From assembly GCA_905221605.1 (NCBI GenBank), contig CAJNDS010002665.1, positions 62,001 to 126,000 of the forward strand: a stretch of DNA of 64,000 bases. The letters are read 5' to 3'. Shown piece after piece: positions 41,963 through 52,221 of this stretch. Position 1 is the stretch's first letter. Each line of letters starts with the position of its first letter. The translations under genes and the position numbers were made by a program. The notes beneath the pieces are model-generated. The model was not told where the DNA came from, did not search any database, and saw only the letters and a list, made by a program, of their open reading frames with translations. The stretch is from Symbiodinium natans (Eukaryota > Sar > Dinophyceae > Suessiales > Symbiodiniaceae).

Positions 41963-42734
41963 GTGGGCTTTAGCGTTTAGGGTTCAGGGCTTAGGGTTTA
42001 TGGTTCATGGTGGCTTAGAACCCTTCGCCCTAAACCCCAATCCCAATCCGAATAGGAATGCCCTATGGCCCTGTAGCCCCTCGAGGATTTAGGGTTCAGG
42101 TATGCCTTGAAGTTTGGGGTTGGGGGTTTCGATATTCCTTGAGGAGTTGATTGTTTCGAGCTTTCGGAATGCAGGTTTAGTTGTTTCCAGGTCAAGGATT
42201 CCTCGCTTGGCGGGGAGAGGCTCTCGATGGTAGTTGGGGCACCCTAAACCATCACGAATAACTGCATAATGTGAACACTGATGACCAGCGGTGAACATAT
42301 TATCCTTTCAAGCCCTAAACCCTAAACCCTAAACCCTAAACCCCCTAAACTGTTTTTTGTACTTGTATGGTTCTTGTTCATACAAGTATACGCAAGACCC
42401 TAAACCCGAAGCCCAGTAGTTTAGTTCAACCCACAGCTCTCTGCATACCTGCCCCAGAAAGTTATGGGGTTTAGGGTTAGGATTTAGGGTTTAAGGTTTA
42501 GGGTTTGGGGTTAGACCCTAGGGTCTAGGGTTTAGGGTTTAGGGTTTAGGGTTTAGGGCCTAGGGTCTAGGGTCTAGGGTTTAGGGTTTGTGTAAGGTTT
42601 CAGAGACCGTACATGGTACATGGTATGGCATTCAGGCCCCCTGAAGCCGACTGGGGAGTGGGGGACAGCAGCAAGTGGCTCTTACACAGGGCTGTTAAGT
42701 AGGATAACCCCAGTTAGGGCCCCTTTCAGGTGAA

Positions 42735-42831
42735 GCCCTAAACCCTAAACCCTAAACCCTAAACCCTAAACCCTAAACCCTAAACCCTAAACCCTAAACC
42801 CTAAACCCTAAACCCTAAACCCTAAACCCTA
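42735..42831 (-). repeat. CCCTAAA array, perfect
   Basis: About 14 perfect units in the intron before the candidate exon at 42904. Confidence 0.9.
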
Positions 42832-42903
42832 CTTATAATTTCCACTTTCGTAGCCAAACCTTAAACCCTAAACCTTGAAAGCTCACAGTGGGATCTCTTG
42901 CAG

Positions 42904-42955
42904 GAGATGCCTGAATGTCATCCTCGCTGCGTTGGGAGCCCTGGCCTCCCTCCGG
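42904..42955 (+). CDS. Candidate exon
   Basis: CAG acceptor ends at 42903, GC donor at 42956, CCCTAAA left and TTTAGGG right. Two frames are open: RCLNVILAALGALASLR or a Cys/Pro-rich one starting EMPECHPRC. Confidence 0.52.
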
Positions 42956-43222
42956 GCTTAGGGTTTAGGGTTTAGGGTTTGGGGGTCCAGGGTTTAGGAT
43001 TTAGGGTTTAGGGTTGAGGGTTTAGGATTTAGGGTTTAGGGTTTAGGGGTGTGGGCCCGTAATTTGGGAGCCTAGGGTTTGCGGTTTAGGGTTTAGGGTT
43101 TAGGGTTGAGGGCTGAGGGTTTAGGGTTTACTCTACCAGGCGGGCTCTGGGCTCCTGTTGATCTACGAAGCCTTATACTGAGGGTACCCGAAAGGACGGT
43201 GAGTTCCCTTCCTGTTCCCCTG

Positions 43223-43372
43223 ATACTTGGAGGTTCATGGTACTTATTACAACCCAATTATAACTGTACTTATAACACAATCATAACCATATTAGGGAAC
43301 ATAAGGGGCTACTTAAGTGATAAGTACAGTCCAGTTATACCTGGTTAGTAGGTACCATAAACCTCCAAGTAG
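43223..43372. repeat. MITE-like element, family 1
   Basis: TACTTGGAGGTTCATGGTAC left and GTACCATAAACCTCCAAGTA right; complete copy. Confidence 0.78.
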
Positions 43373-43468
43373 AAGCCGTGCCGGGCGTCAAATGTGAACT
43401 CTCATTCTGGACCCTGAACCCTGAACCCTGAACCCTAAACTCCAAACCCCAAACCCTTGTTTTGGCAG

Positions 43469-43503
43469 AAGGCCTTGTCGTGAAATTCCTGGAGGCTGTA
43501 CAG
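43469..43503 (+). CDS. Candidate exon (GLVVKFLEAVQ)
   Basis: T-rich tract and CAG acceptor end at 43468; frame GLVVKFLEAVQ; GA donor at 43504. It joins the 43583 exon in phase. The intron between them (79 bases) has CCCTAAA repeats only. Confidence 0.6.
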
Positions 43504-43582
43504 GAAACCCTAAACCCTAAACCCTCATTAGAAAGAATCGGTTTGGGTTCCGAGCAGCTTCTTTCCGTGCGCCGGCCTGCAG

Positions 43583-43638
43583 GTGCCTAACCTGGTCCGC
43601 TCTCACAACGACATCGTGCAGGAGGACTGCGAGCGAAA
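43583..43638 (+). CDS. Candidate exon (VPNLVRSHNDIVQEDCERK)
   Basis: CAG acceptor ends at 43582; phase 0 reads VPNLVRSHNDIVQEDCERK. GA at 43622 or a GC near 43638 could be the donor. Unidentified. Confidence 0.62.
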
Positions 43639-44084
43639 GCCAGAACCCCAAACCCCAGGAAACCTCTCAACCCTAATCCTAAACCCTAAACCCTAAGCCC
43701 TCTTAACAACCCCGAGCCTGAAGAAAGAAAGCCGAAGCCCCAAAACCCTTTACCCTTCTAAATCCTAAACCCTGAAGCCCCTGTAAACTAGGACTAGGAT
43801 TCTTCAAGAGCCAAAAGCAGAGACTCCCCGAAACTTTCCTCGAAGCCTTCCCCTGACCCAAACCCTGAGTTGCCAGTATCTCAATAAACCCTAAACCCTA
43901 AGCCGTGCTAAACCCTAAACCCTACGCTTCTGGGCCTATTCCTACCCAAGACTCCTCTATACGGAACTTCACTGCAGAGCCCGATGCAAACTGAGATTAG
44001 GTGTTCGGGTTTAAGGGGGGTTTAGGGGGTTTAGGGTCGCCCCCAGACAAGGGACCGTCAGTTCTGAGAGCTGACCACACACAG

Positions 44085-44151
44085 AGCTGCCACCGAGCAC
44101 TAGCGGTGGGCACCCAGACCCACGAACGAAGGAAGCGCCTTGTTCCCTGTG
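44085..44151 (+). CDS. Candidate exon, frame unsure
   Basis: CAG acceptor ends at 44084 and a GT donor starts at 44152 in a TTTAGGG block. Two frames are open (SCHRALAVGTQTHERRKRLV or LPPSTSGGHPDPRTKEAPCS). Confidence 0.38.
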
Positions 44152-44508
44152 GTGTTTAGGGTTTAGGGTTTAGGGTTTCGGGTTTAGGGTTTAGGGTGGT
44201 GCCCTTCAGGTGTTAGGTCTTCTCAGAGGCCCTGAACCTGAAGGCGGATTAACCAACAAGAAGGACAACTGTTTGTTTGCATTCCCGAACCCCTAAACCC
44301 TAATAAACCCTAGAGAGAAACCCCTGGCGATCCAGAAACAGAATTCCGCGGACCCAGAGTAGGCCCTCACTGCCTTTTCTAGGGTTTAGGTTCCCTTCTA
44401 AGGGTTTAGGGTTTCCGGTTTCGGGTTTAGGGTTCAGGGTTTAGGGTTTAGGGTCTGGATTCTCTGTTCTTGTCAAGCTTTGACTTGCAAAGGCCTTTAT
44501 CCTCTCAG

Positions 44509-44548
44509 GACTGCCCAGTCGGAGGACCAATCACACAGACCGAAGCCC
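44509..44548 (+). CDS. Candidate exon (DCPVGGPITQTEA)
   Basis: Pyrimidine-rich tract and CAG acceptor end at 44508; frame DCPVGGPITQTEA; GA donor at 44549. TTTAGGG left and CCCTAAA right, so both neighbouring introns would be one-armed. Confidence 0.42.
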
Positions 44549-44809
44549 GAGACCCTGAACCCTAGACCCTAAACCCTGACCTAGACCTGAGACCACTTAA
44601 ACCTCAAACCCTAAACCCTAAACCCTAAAGGCCCTAAACCCTAAACCCTAACCCAATAACCCTAAACCCTAAACCCAATACCCCTAAACCCTAAACCCTA
44701 AACCCTAAAGGCCCTAAACCCTAAACCCTAAAGGCTCTAAACCCTAAACCCTAAAGGCCCTAAACCTTAAACCCAATAGCCCCATAACCCGAAACTCGAA
44801 CTGGCGCAG

Positions 44810-44851
44810 GACTGCGACAAGTGCATTGCCGGCCAGCTCTGCCCGTGCAAG
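44810..44851 (+). CDS. Cys-module exon 2 (DCDKCIAGQLCPCK)
   Basis: CAG acceptor ends at 44809 after CCCTAAA repeats; 14 codons to a GC donor at 44852. C-x2-C-x-A-G-Q-x-C-x-C-K matches the 49393 exon and the 29900 exon. An inverted-repeat element follows. Confidence 0.62.
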
Positions 44852-45990
44852 GCTCCACAGCGCACGCGCAGTTTGGTTCCCAAAGGGTCCATGTACCTAC
44901 ATGGTAGATACTCTGGCCTTAAAGGGGTTCCTATGGTAGCTTTAGGGCCCAAGCATATGCCATATAGGTACATGGACCCTTAGGGGTTTTGCAGCTTCTT
45001 TGATCTTTAGGTTAAGGGCTTTTTGGTTTTTGTTCTTGCAGGTTGAGGGTTTAGCTCGTTTCTGGCTGAGGGTTTAGTGGTTGGAGTTCCAGGGTCCCTA
45101 AGGCCCTTGAGCCCTAAAACCCCCTAAGCCCGAAACCCCTAAACTTTACCCTACTCCCTAAACCCTGAACCCTAAACCAAAAAACCCTAAACCCTAACCC
45201 CTAAAACCCTAAAACCCTAAATCCCTAAAACCCTAAAACCCTAGAACCCTAACACCCTAAAACCCTAGAACCCTAAAACCCTAAAACCCGAATGGTACGC
45301 TGCCTGAAGACCCCAACATGTACCATGCAGAGACCCCTCTATACCCCCTTTATAGGCTTTAGGGTTGAGGGTTTAGGGTTTAGGGTTCAGGGGAAGAATC
45401 AAATTATGAGTGATCCCGTAATATGAATTAAAGTACAGTACCTTCCATAGTTTTTCGGCATATTGGGCTCTTTGGGGTTCAGGGTTTAGGGTTCAGGGTT
45501 CAGGGTTTAGGGTTTAGGGTTCAGGGTGGGTAGTTCTATTGTGGGGGTTGCGTGCTAGGGATGAGAGTGCTACCTATAGGACCCTTCAGGTACGCCGTGT
45601 TCAGGCCTTGGGTTCTTTTCGGGTTTAGGGTTTAGGGTTTGGGGTTTGGGGTTTAGGGTTTAGGGTTTAGGGTTTAGGGTTTAGGGTTTTAGGGTTTAGG
45701 CCCAACCCCTAAGACTCCTTGTCTTACTCCCAGCTGTCAAGCCCCTGACCCATGCAGGGCTGCGCAAACATGAGCCCTAAGTCCCAGCCGACACCCGAAA
45801 CCCTAAGCGTTCCTACGCCCTAAACTCATGAACCCTAAAACATTCCTAAGCCCTAAACACTAAACCCTCAAACCCTCAAACCCTCAAACCCTCAAACTCC
45901 TAAACCCTAAACCCTCAAACCCTCAAACCCTCAAACCCTCAAACCCTAAACCCTAAACCCTAAACCCTAAACCATTTCCCAGCTGCCCTC
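44852..45990. other. Intron-like stretch
   Basis: A hairpin with GTCCATGTACCTACATGG (about 44887) and CATATAGGTACATGGACC (44968), the CCCTAAAA array, alternating telomere-like blocks and a weak island at 45748-45790. No firm exon. Confidence 0.45.
45176..45297 (-). repeat. Variant array (CCCTAAAA)
   Basis: About 12 units of an 8-base variant with an extra A, some with G. Confidence 0.85.
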
Positions 45991-45992
45991 AG

Positions 45993-46023
45993 GTGAAGTG
46001 CGACCACGCTCGCGGCTTTGAGC
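45993..46023 (+). CDS. Candidate short exon (VKCDHARGFE)
   Basis: Pyrimidine-rich tract and CAG acceptor end at 45992; GTATAG donor at 46024; CCCTAAA left and TTTAGGG right. Confidence 0.52.
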
Positions 46024-46443
46024 GTATAGGTGGGCGGCCCTCTAGCCCCAAGCCCTGAACCTTGAGTTAGGGTTTAGGGTTTAGGGTTTAGGGTTTAGGG
46101 TTTAGGGTTTAGGGTTTGGGGTTCAGGGTTCAGGGCTCAGGGCTCAGGGTTTAGCTCCAAATCCCTAATCCATCTACACCCTAAACCCTAAACCCTCAAC
46201 CTCAACCCGAAACCCTCAACCCTCGTCCATCTAAAGCCTAAACCCTAATATTTCAACCCTAAACCCTCAACCCTAGTCCATCTCAAGCCTAAAGCCATCT
46301 GTTCCCTTATTGGGTTTAGGGGTTTAAGAGGATCATGTTTCAGAATTTTTCAGACGGTGTTAAGGACCATCCTAGTAAACCCTGAAGCCGCAACCCTAAA
46401 CCCTAAACCCTAAACCCTAAACCCTAAACCCTAAACCCTCAAG

Positions 46444-46511
46444 GTGGTGGCAGCGAAGGCTCCCGGAGCTGCAGGGCAGTGAGCGCCGAAGCGCTAACTT
46501 TCGAGGAGCGG
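46444..46511 (+). CDS. Candidate exon (GGSEGSRSCRAVSAEALTFE)
   Basis: AAG acceptor ends at 46443, GT donor at 46512, CCCTAAA left and TTTAGGG right. Best frame GGSEGSRSCRAVSAEALTFE then ER. A second frame is also open. Confidence 0.5.
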
Positions 46512-46742
46512 GTTTGGGTTTCAGGGTTTAGGGTTCAGGGTTTAGGGTTTCGGGTTTGGGGTTTAGGGTTTAAGGTTTAGGGTTTAGGGTTTAGGATTCA
46601 GGGTTTAGGGTTTAAGGTTTAGGGTTTAGGATTTAGGGTTCAGGGTTTAGGGTTTAGGGTTTAGGGTTTGGGGATGTTTGGGGGATGTTCGGGGCTTTAG
46701 CGTTTAGGATTGGCGTCGCCCGAACCCCTAGCTTTCCGCCAG

Positions 46743-46792
46743 GCACATTCTCACCTCGTCCTGCTCTAACTCCACCAATGGCGATACACTAG
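46743..46792 (+). CDS. Candidate exon (HILTSSCSNSTNGDTL)
   Basis: CAG acceptor ends at 46742, GA donor at 46793. Sixteen open codons. No CCCTAAA block directly upstream. Confidence 0.4.
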
Positions 46793-47135
46793 GACCCAGA
46801 GTAGGCCTTTATTCTCTTTGTTTAGATTTTAGGGTTGCAGGGTTGATTTAGTAAGCAGGGTTAGTACGGGGGTTAAGGGGATTATAAGAGGTTTTCTGGG
46901 GGATACTACGTAGACTTACTAAGTCAAAAGAGCTTGCAAGTAGGGCTACTCGGACCCAGAGTAGGCCCCTTTTCCCCTTTTTGTTAGGGTCCTGGGTTAC
47001 TCCTGGGTCTAGCATATCGTTCCTGGACAATCGTATCAGCCATCTCAAGAATGTATACTCTAGTTGAAGATTCCCTTGTATTCGCCCTAAACCCTAGGAC
47101 CACAAGCCCTAAAGCCTATGTTTGTTGCTGTGTAG

Positions 47136-47218
47136 AACAACTTGTTGTTCGGAATGACATAGTGCGAGCGATCCAACCGCAGTTGGTCGCAGAAGTCCTA
47201 AGCCTTGTCACTTTCTTT
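47136..47218 (+). CDS. Candidate exon (QLVVRNDIVRAIQPQLVAEV)
   Basis: TAG acceptor ends at 47135 after CCCTAAA-like repeats; frame QLVVRNDIVRAIQPQLVAEV then LSLVTFF; GA donor at 47219, followed by a long CCCTAAA array. Amphipathic helix-like; unidentified. Confidence 0.6.
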
Positions 47219-47220
47219 GA

Positions 47221-47343
47221 GACCCTAAACCCTAAACCCTAAACCCTAAACCCTAAACCCTAAACCCTAAACCCTAAACCCTAAACCCTAAACCCTAAAC
47301 CCTAAACCCTAAACCCTAAACCCTAAACCCTAAACCCTAAACC
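47221..47343 (-). repeat. CCCTAAA array, perfect
   Basis: About 17 perfect units starting right at the 3' end of the candidate exon at 47136-47218. Confidence 0.9.
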
Positions 47344-47748
47344 GACCGCGAGAGATGGATCGGATCGTAGCGAGGAAATCGACTGATCGGCGAAAATTTT
47401 AAAAGTCCGTTGCTTTCTGAGTACTCTTTGGCTCTTGGATAGAGCGATGCGACGTCATCATCCATGCCCTGAAGCCTCCAAGACCGAAAGCCTTAGAGGG
47501 TTTAGGGTTTAGGGTTTAGGGTTTAGGGTTTAGGGTCCAGGGTAGAGTGCGATCATATGTGGGCCCGCACAACTTTCCTCTCTGCATACTCTGGGCTGCC
47601 GAGAATCTCGGAAGCCCAGCCCTAAACCCTAAACCCTAAAGCCTAAAGCCTAAACCCTAAACCCTAAACCCTAAACCCTAAACCCCAAACCCCAAACCCT
47701 AAACCCTAAACCCCAACAATTGAGTTTCAAGCCTACAGCTCATGTCAG

Positions 47749-47829
47749 GAGCCGCCACTGTGCCGGCCCGTTGAGGCCGCCTGGTGTCTTCTCTGTTCCC
47801 AACCCAGCTCCCTAAGGGTTGCGGGAAGG
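47749..47829 (+). CDS. Candidate exon (EPPLCRPVEAAWCLLCSQ)
   Basis: CAG acceptor ends at 47748, GT donor at 47830, CCCTAAA left and TTTAGGG right. Open frame EPPLCRPVEAAWCLLCSQPS then SLRVAGR. A pyrimidine-rich CAG near 47805 could define a shorter exon. Confidence 0.5.
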
Positions 47830-47991
47830 GTTTAGGGTTTGGGGTTTAGGGTTTAGGGTTTAGGGTTTAGGGTCTAGGGTCTAGGGTCTAGGGTTTAGGG
47901 TTTAGGGCTTAGGGTTATGCGAACCCCAAAAGGTTGCCCTTCTTATTGCCATGCTGCCCTCAGCCCGAAGCCGCACACCCCAACCCTCCAG

Positions 47992-48138
47992 GCGGCCCCA
48001 GAATGGTCGATTCCTGATATCTCGACGGCCACAGGCCACGCCCCGGTGCAAAGCTGTGCCCGCAGATGTCAGCTTGCGATTGAGGCAACTCTGCGTGGGA
48101 GGGCTCAGGGCGCAGGGTCCAAACACTTGGGACTCTAA
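47992..48138 (+). CDS. Candidate exon(s) (AAPEWSIPDISTATGHAP)
   Basis: CAG acceptor ends at 47991. One frame is open for 48 codons starting AAPEWSIPDISTATGHAPVQ and closes at a TAA (48136-48138). A GC donor at 48035 could end the exon sooner. The opposite strand is also open, so support is moderate. Confidence 0.42.
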   Translation, partial: AAPEWSIPDISTATGHAPVQSCARRCQLAIEATLRGRAQGAGSKHLGL

Positions 48139-48329
48139 ACTCTAAACTTAAACCCGGAACCCAAAACCACAAGACGCCGTTTTCTTACGACTGAGATATG
48201 AAGGGTACCCTAGACCTTAAGGTGTCAACCCGATGAGCCTTGCACCCTGAACCCCACAATCCTCAATCCTAAACCCCTACCTTCAATCCTTTTGGGATTC
48301 GGGAGGCTTCCCTGAACTGAAGCTTTCAG

Positions 48330-48390
48330 ACGAGATGCGAACAGCAACAACTTCAACGGGTCTTGCTTGGGGCTAGGGCCATAGAGCAAC
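48330..48390 (+). CDS. Candidate exon (TRCEQQQLQRVLLGARAIEQ)
   Basis: T-rich tract and CAG acceptor end at 48329; frame TRCEQQQLQRVLLGARAIEQ. The donor is GC or GA between 48378 and 48385. TTTAGGG-like repeats follow. Confidence 0.48.
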
Positions 48391-48430
48391 TTAACATTTA
48401 GGGTTCAGGGTGAGGGCCTCGGTTTCGCAG

Positions 48431-48480
48431 CTGAAGCGTTGTAGCGCTTGGCGTGCAGGGTTGGCTCAGATGCCAGGCAG
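48431..48480 (+). CDS. Candidate exon with GTGAGG donor
   Basis: T-rich tract and CAG acceptor end at 48430; frame LKRCSAWRAGLAQMPG; GTGAGG donor at 48481. The frame also stays open beyond the donor (SEDERT). Confidence 0.48.
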
Positions 48481-48836
48481 TGAGGACGAGCGGACGCCAA
48501 ACCCATCTAAACCCTTAACTCACGGCCCTCTGGTCCCTAAAGCCAGAACCTGCAACCCTAAACTCTATAAACCTGCAACCCTAAACCCTATAAACCCGAA
48601 AGCCAGCTCCTAAAGCCAGAAACCTGCAACCCTAAACCCTAAAGCCAGTCCCTAAAGCCAGAAACCTGCAGACCCTAAACCATAAATTGCCTATTCTTCA
48701 CGTCGGAAACACCCCAGCTCGCAAACGTTTTTGTGCATGTGACAACCCACTGACATGAACGCTTTTCTGATCTTTGGGCCAGTGGGGTTTTTGGGAGTTT
48801 AGGATTTTGGTTTTAGGGCTGTGGGTTTTGGGTACT

Positions 48837-48962
48837 AATTGGAGGTTCATGGTACTTATAACCCTACTCATATTATAACTCTACTTACAAGCCCCCGAAG
48901 TCCCCATGTAGGTTATAAGTAGACTCATAACTGGTTATGAGTACCCATGAACCTCCAAGTAC
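48837..48962. repeat. MITE-like element, family 1
   Basis: TTGGAGGTTCATGGTACTTA left and CCCATGAACCTCCAAGTAC right. Close relative of the 22213 copy. Confidence 0.75.
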
Positions 48963-49098
48963 ATTTTGAGGAGAATGCCGTTTCCATGCTGCCAAATCCC
49001 TAAACCCTAAACCCTAAAACCCTAAACCCCAAATCCTAAACTTTCACACTTGCCGTTTGGCCTGCTGACGACGACGCGGTCGGAGTTCTCAACGTCAG

Positions 49099-49121
49099 AT
49101 CCTGGATATTCATCACCGAGG
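49099..49121 (+). CDS. Candidate mini-exon (SWIFITE)
   Basis: CAG acceptor ends at 49098; SWIFITE joins in phase across a 44-base TTTAGGG intron to the 49166 exon. The same frame is open upstream to about 49041, so the exon may start earlier. Confidence 0.48.
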
Positions 49122-49165
49122 GTTTAGGGTTCAGGGCTTAGGGTTGCGTTGAAACCTAAGAAAAG

Positions 49166-49289
49166 GGTTCTGGATGCACATCTCATCCGAGAAATGTGCT
49201 TGGTACTCCGCAACCGGAGGGATCGTAGACTTACCAACTGATGCGATCTTGGAATGCTATACCAAGCCGAACGGCAACTATTCTAAACG
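49166..49289 (+). CDS. Candidate exon (KCAWYSATGGIVDLPTDAIL)
   Basis: AAG acceptor ends at 49165. The frame reads FWMHISSEKCAWYSATGGIV then DLPTDAILECYTKPNGNYSK, 41 codons without a stop. A GA donor at 49290 leaves the phase used by the 49393 exon. One of the most protein-like islands in the window; no family recognised. Confidence 0.7.
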
Positions 49290-49392
49290 GAACCCGAAAC
49301 CCTCGCTCTTCTAAACCCTAAACCCTAAGCCCTAAACCCTAAACCCTGAACCTTCTAAAGTCTCCAAAGCCAAAGTCCTGCTGCCTTGCCAG

Positions 49393-49450
49393 TGAATGTG
49401 CCGGCTGCACAGCGGGGCAGACGTGCAACTGCAAGGACTGCACATGCATT
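49393..49450 (+). CDS. Cys-module exon 3 (ECAGCTAGQTCNCKDCTC)
   Basis: CAG acceptor ends at 49392; phase from the 49166 exon gives R-E-C-A-G-C-T-A-G-Q-T-C-N-C-K then DCTCI. GC donors at 49451 and 49457. CCCTAAA left, TTTAGGG right. It shares its module with 44810 and 29900. Confidence 0.68.
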
Positions 49451-49641
49451 GCACTCGCTATAGGGGTTTAGTTGTTAGGGTTTAGGGTTTAGGGTTTAGG
49501 GCGTAGGGCTTGGCAGCTGTTGGTTCATGGGGGTTAGGGTTTTATTCGGGTTATCAGGCTTAAGGGTTTAGGGTTAATGAGGTTTCGGGGTTTAGGATTT
49601 AGGGTGTAGAGTTTCTCCTGAACCCCAACACTTATGTCAAG

Positions 49642-49669
49642 AGTGGACTGGATGATCGGTCGGGGAGAG
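49642..49669 (+). CDS. Candidate short exon (VDWMIGRGE)
   Basis: AAG acceptor ends at 49641, nine codons, GT donor at 49670. Repeat arms are not adjacent. Confidence 0.35.
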
Positions 49670-49757
49670 GTTTGGCCATGTGCGCGAGGAAGCCTCCCTT
49701 GACTTCCCTTATGTGCCACCGTGCCTAGTAGAAGGCGTCGACAAATGCGGCACAGAT

Positions 49758-49792
<35 letters not shown>

Positions 49793-50480
49793 GAAAACAC
49801 ACACACAGACACTTTGGCGGCTTGGCATGAACTGATGCCGTGTGCAATCTCAAGGGTGTTTTGGGGCATGAAGGTGACATGAAGATTTTTCCCAGACAGG
49901 CCAGACACAAGGAATGGCATGTGCAAACTTGATGAGATGATGCAAACATGAGGTAGGGTCCTGCCTCGCTGTGCCAGACTCAGAGGACTGGTACAACACG
50001 AAATGAAGTGGACATGAAAATGAGAGTGAGGGCCCTGCCAGCTACTCTATACAGAGTCCAGGCACAGACCCATGCAGGTACGTTTACCTGGGGTGTGGGG
50101 GGGGGGGGGAGCTTCGGTGGGCAGAGCCACCCCCACACCCCCTCTGCCCCCCTGCAGACTGGAAACTGATCACATGACGGAGAATTACTGATCACCATGT
50201 TCAGGTGTTTACACGAGCCTGCGGGAACGAAGAGTTTAATGAGAGAAGAAGGAGTGTGCTGGGCGGAGCGCGAAAGGGAACAATCGGGAAACTGTGTGGG
50301 AGGGAACGGCCAGGGAGGGAAGAAGGGAGGGACTCCTGGCTTTCGAACGCAAGAACTCTGCGCGTGGATCAACGCCCGACGTCAAAGCCCGGTTTGGGCT
50401 TAGGGAAGTTTAGGGTGTAGTGGCAGAACCCTAAACCCTAAACCCTCTAAACCCTAAACCCTAAACCGTGGCCCACGTCA
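49670..50480. other. Unique sequence without a supported gene
   Basis: About 750 bases largely free of telomere-like repeats. Overlapping ORFs on both strands (130 codons on the minus strand at 49980-50372 and 68-71 codons on the plus strand) conflict, and none shows domains. Confidence 0.45.
49759..49789. repeat. (AG)n microsatellite
   Basis: About 15 AG units. The overlapping minus-strand ORF of 130 codons has no protein features and is not called. Confidence 0.9.
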
Positions 50481-50491
50481 CGCCTCGGAAG

Positions 50492-50574
50492 GTCACTTGT
50501 GCCAGTGGTTATGCGCCCTTCACGGATGTCAATGAGGCTGCGGCCACAGGGATCGATGTTCCGCTGCTTAGGGG
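50492..50574 (+). CDS. Candidate exon (VTCASGYAPFTDVNEAAATG)
   Basis: AAG acceptor ends at 50491 after CCCTAAA repeats. The frame reads VTCASGYAPFTDVNEAAATG then IDVPLLRG. A GA donor at 50551 or GT at 50575 is possible; TTTAGGG repeats follow. Confidence 0.62.
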
Positions 50575-51222
50575 GTTTGGGTATGTAGGGTTTAGGGCTT
50601 AGGGTTTAGGGTTTAAGGTTTAGGGCTTAGGGTTTGGGTATTCAGGGCTGTGCTCAAAGAGCCCAATACCGCTTAAGCAGGGAACCCGGTATGGTCTAAG
50701 GTTTATTCCGTAGTTCAGGATTGTTGGCCTTTCTGGGTAGAGGGTCATGAGGCCCTCATCCAAAAAGCCTCTAAATTCTTCAACTCCATGTCCCACACGG
50801 TTAAGTGCGTTCTTAAGTTACCTCCAAACCCGAATCCCTAGACCCTAAACCTAAGCCAAACAGCATGCAAAATCTGAGGCCCCGAAAAAGCTGCAATCAT
50901 TCCAAACATGCCATCCAGCAGGGGTAGGTTTGAGCAAGTTTTAATTGTTGTTGTCCTTAATCCCCTAGATAATCCTGATGAACGCCATAAAAATCAATTT
51001 TTATAGGGCTCCCAAACCTACCCCAGTGAGAATTCCTCAAGTTGAAACCCTGAACATCCTTAATTCCTAAACCCCTAGATACACTAAGCATCCCTAACCT
51101 AAACCCCCAAATCCTAAACCCCCAAACCCCAGCCCCAGCCCTAAACCCTGCCCCAAACCCCAAACCCCAAACCCCAAACCCTAAATCCTGAACCCTAAAC
51201 CCTAAACCCTGCACCCTACACC

Positions 51223-51323
51223 CGAAACTCTAAACCCTAAACCCTAAACCCTAAACCCTAAACCCTAAACCCTAAACCCTAAACCCTAAACCCTAAACCC
51301 TAAACCCTAAACCCTAAACCCTA
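51223..51323 (-). repeat. CCCTAAA array
   Basis: About 14 units ending 13 bases before the candidate exon at 51337. Confidence 0.9.
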
Positions 51324-51336
51324 CCTCTCCTCCAAG

Positions 51337-51398
51337 CGACTCCCGAGGGCGCGAAGGCGTGCAGCATCGACCCCAACTATGTGGCAGCCCTAGGCAAG
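51337..51398 (+). CDS. Candidate exon (TPEGAKACSIDPNYVAALGK)
   Basis: AAG acceptor ends at 51336 after a long CCCTAAA array; the frame TPEGAKACSIDPNYVAALGK runs to a GTCAGA donor at 51399; TTTAGGG repeats follow. Clear single frame; unidentified. Confidence 0.72.
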
Positions 51399-51762
51399 GT
51401 CAGAGAAGGCAAACAGGCAGAGTAAGGGTTTGGGGTTTAGGGTTTAGGGTTTAGGGTTTAGCGTTTAGCGTTTAGGGTTTAGGTTTTAGGGCTTAGGGTT
51501 TAGGGTTTAGGCTGAGGGTTTGGGGTTTGGGCTCAGGGTATCCAGCAGCACGAATGGCTTGGGCAATGTATAGGGCCTAGAGAGTTTTGGGGTGTCGGGT
51601 TAGAGTCGGGTTTGTATACAAGGGTCCAAAAGGTTAGACCGCATGGTCGCAGTGCTGAGCTTATAAGTGTACTTGTAACCATACTAAGGCACTTAAGGGG
51701 CTGACAAGTGGGTGACAAGTGCAGTTGTATTCATTGGTTAATAACTACCAGAAGCTCCAAGT

Positions 51763-52023
51763 ATGGCCAGGAGCCAGTCGAGCTTCGCCCTGCTCTTTGA
51801 CAAATTGGCGCCACGCATTGCTGAGCTTCTCTTCCCGGGCGAGCCTCATCGCTTCCAAAACTTCTCAAGCACCTCTGCTTGCCGGACCCCCCGCTTCCGG
51901 TCGGCTCAATTCAGGAAGCTCCTACTGTTCAACGTCGTGTTCTTGATCCCGGGACTTGCTATCAATCGGCTGGCGGAGGCAGAAAGCTATACGGAATATT
52001 TGCGGTCTGTTCCGGGACAGTGA
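51763..52023 (+). CDS. Open stretch of unknown status, 86 codons
   Basis: An ORF begins MARSQSSFALLFDKLAPRIA. Another + frame and part of the minus strand (EVLEAMRLAREEKLSNAWRQ) are also open, so the coding strand is unclear. It lies between an inverted-repeat element ending near 51765 and TTTAGGG repeats at 52078. It could be an old retroelement fragment or an exon. Confidence 0.28.
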   Translation: MARSQSSFALLFDKLAPRIAELLFPGEPHRFQNFSSTSACRTPRFRSAQFRKLLLFNVVFLIPGLAINRLAEAESYTEYLRSVPGQ

Positions 52024-52128
52024 TCGCGCAGAAATGGGAAAAGCTCCTCAGGGTTACCATAACTTTGCAGGGTTCAGGGTTTAGGGTTTAGGGTTTAGGG
52101 TTTAGGGTTACTACCACCTACTTGGAGG

Positions 52129-52221
52129 TTCATGGCAATTACTTATTAACGTACATAAACCCTATTAGGGCACTTAAGAGGCTTATAAGTGGGTTCTACA
52201 GTATTATGAACCTCCAAGTAG
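52129..52221. repeat. Short MITE-like family 1 copy
   Basis: TACTTGGAGGTTCATGGCAA left and TATGAACCTCCAAGTA right; internally shortened. Confidence 0.68.

Larger units (their letters stand above)
41802..42900. other. Intron-like stretch
   Basis: TTTAGGG fragments, the family 5 hairpin at 41861, short minus ORFs without features (41998-42298), CCCTAAA at 42310, TTTAGGG at 42465-42600 and CCCTAAA at 42735. No coding island seen. Confidence 0.5.

Noticed and set aside
44227-44285. Possible exon GPEPEGGLTNKKDNCLFAFP
   Set aside because: Also in the intron-interior arrangement and without a clear donor.
49534-50372. Two 130-codon minus-strand ORFs
   Set aside because: One crosses an AG microsatellite and a decayed repeat; the other conflicts with plus-strand ORFs and shows no motif.
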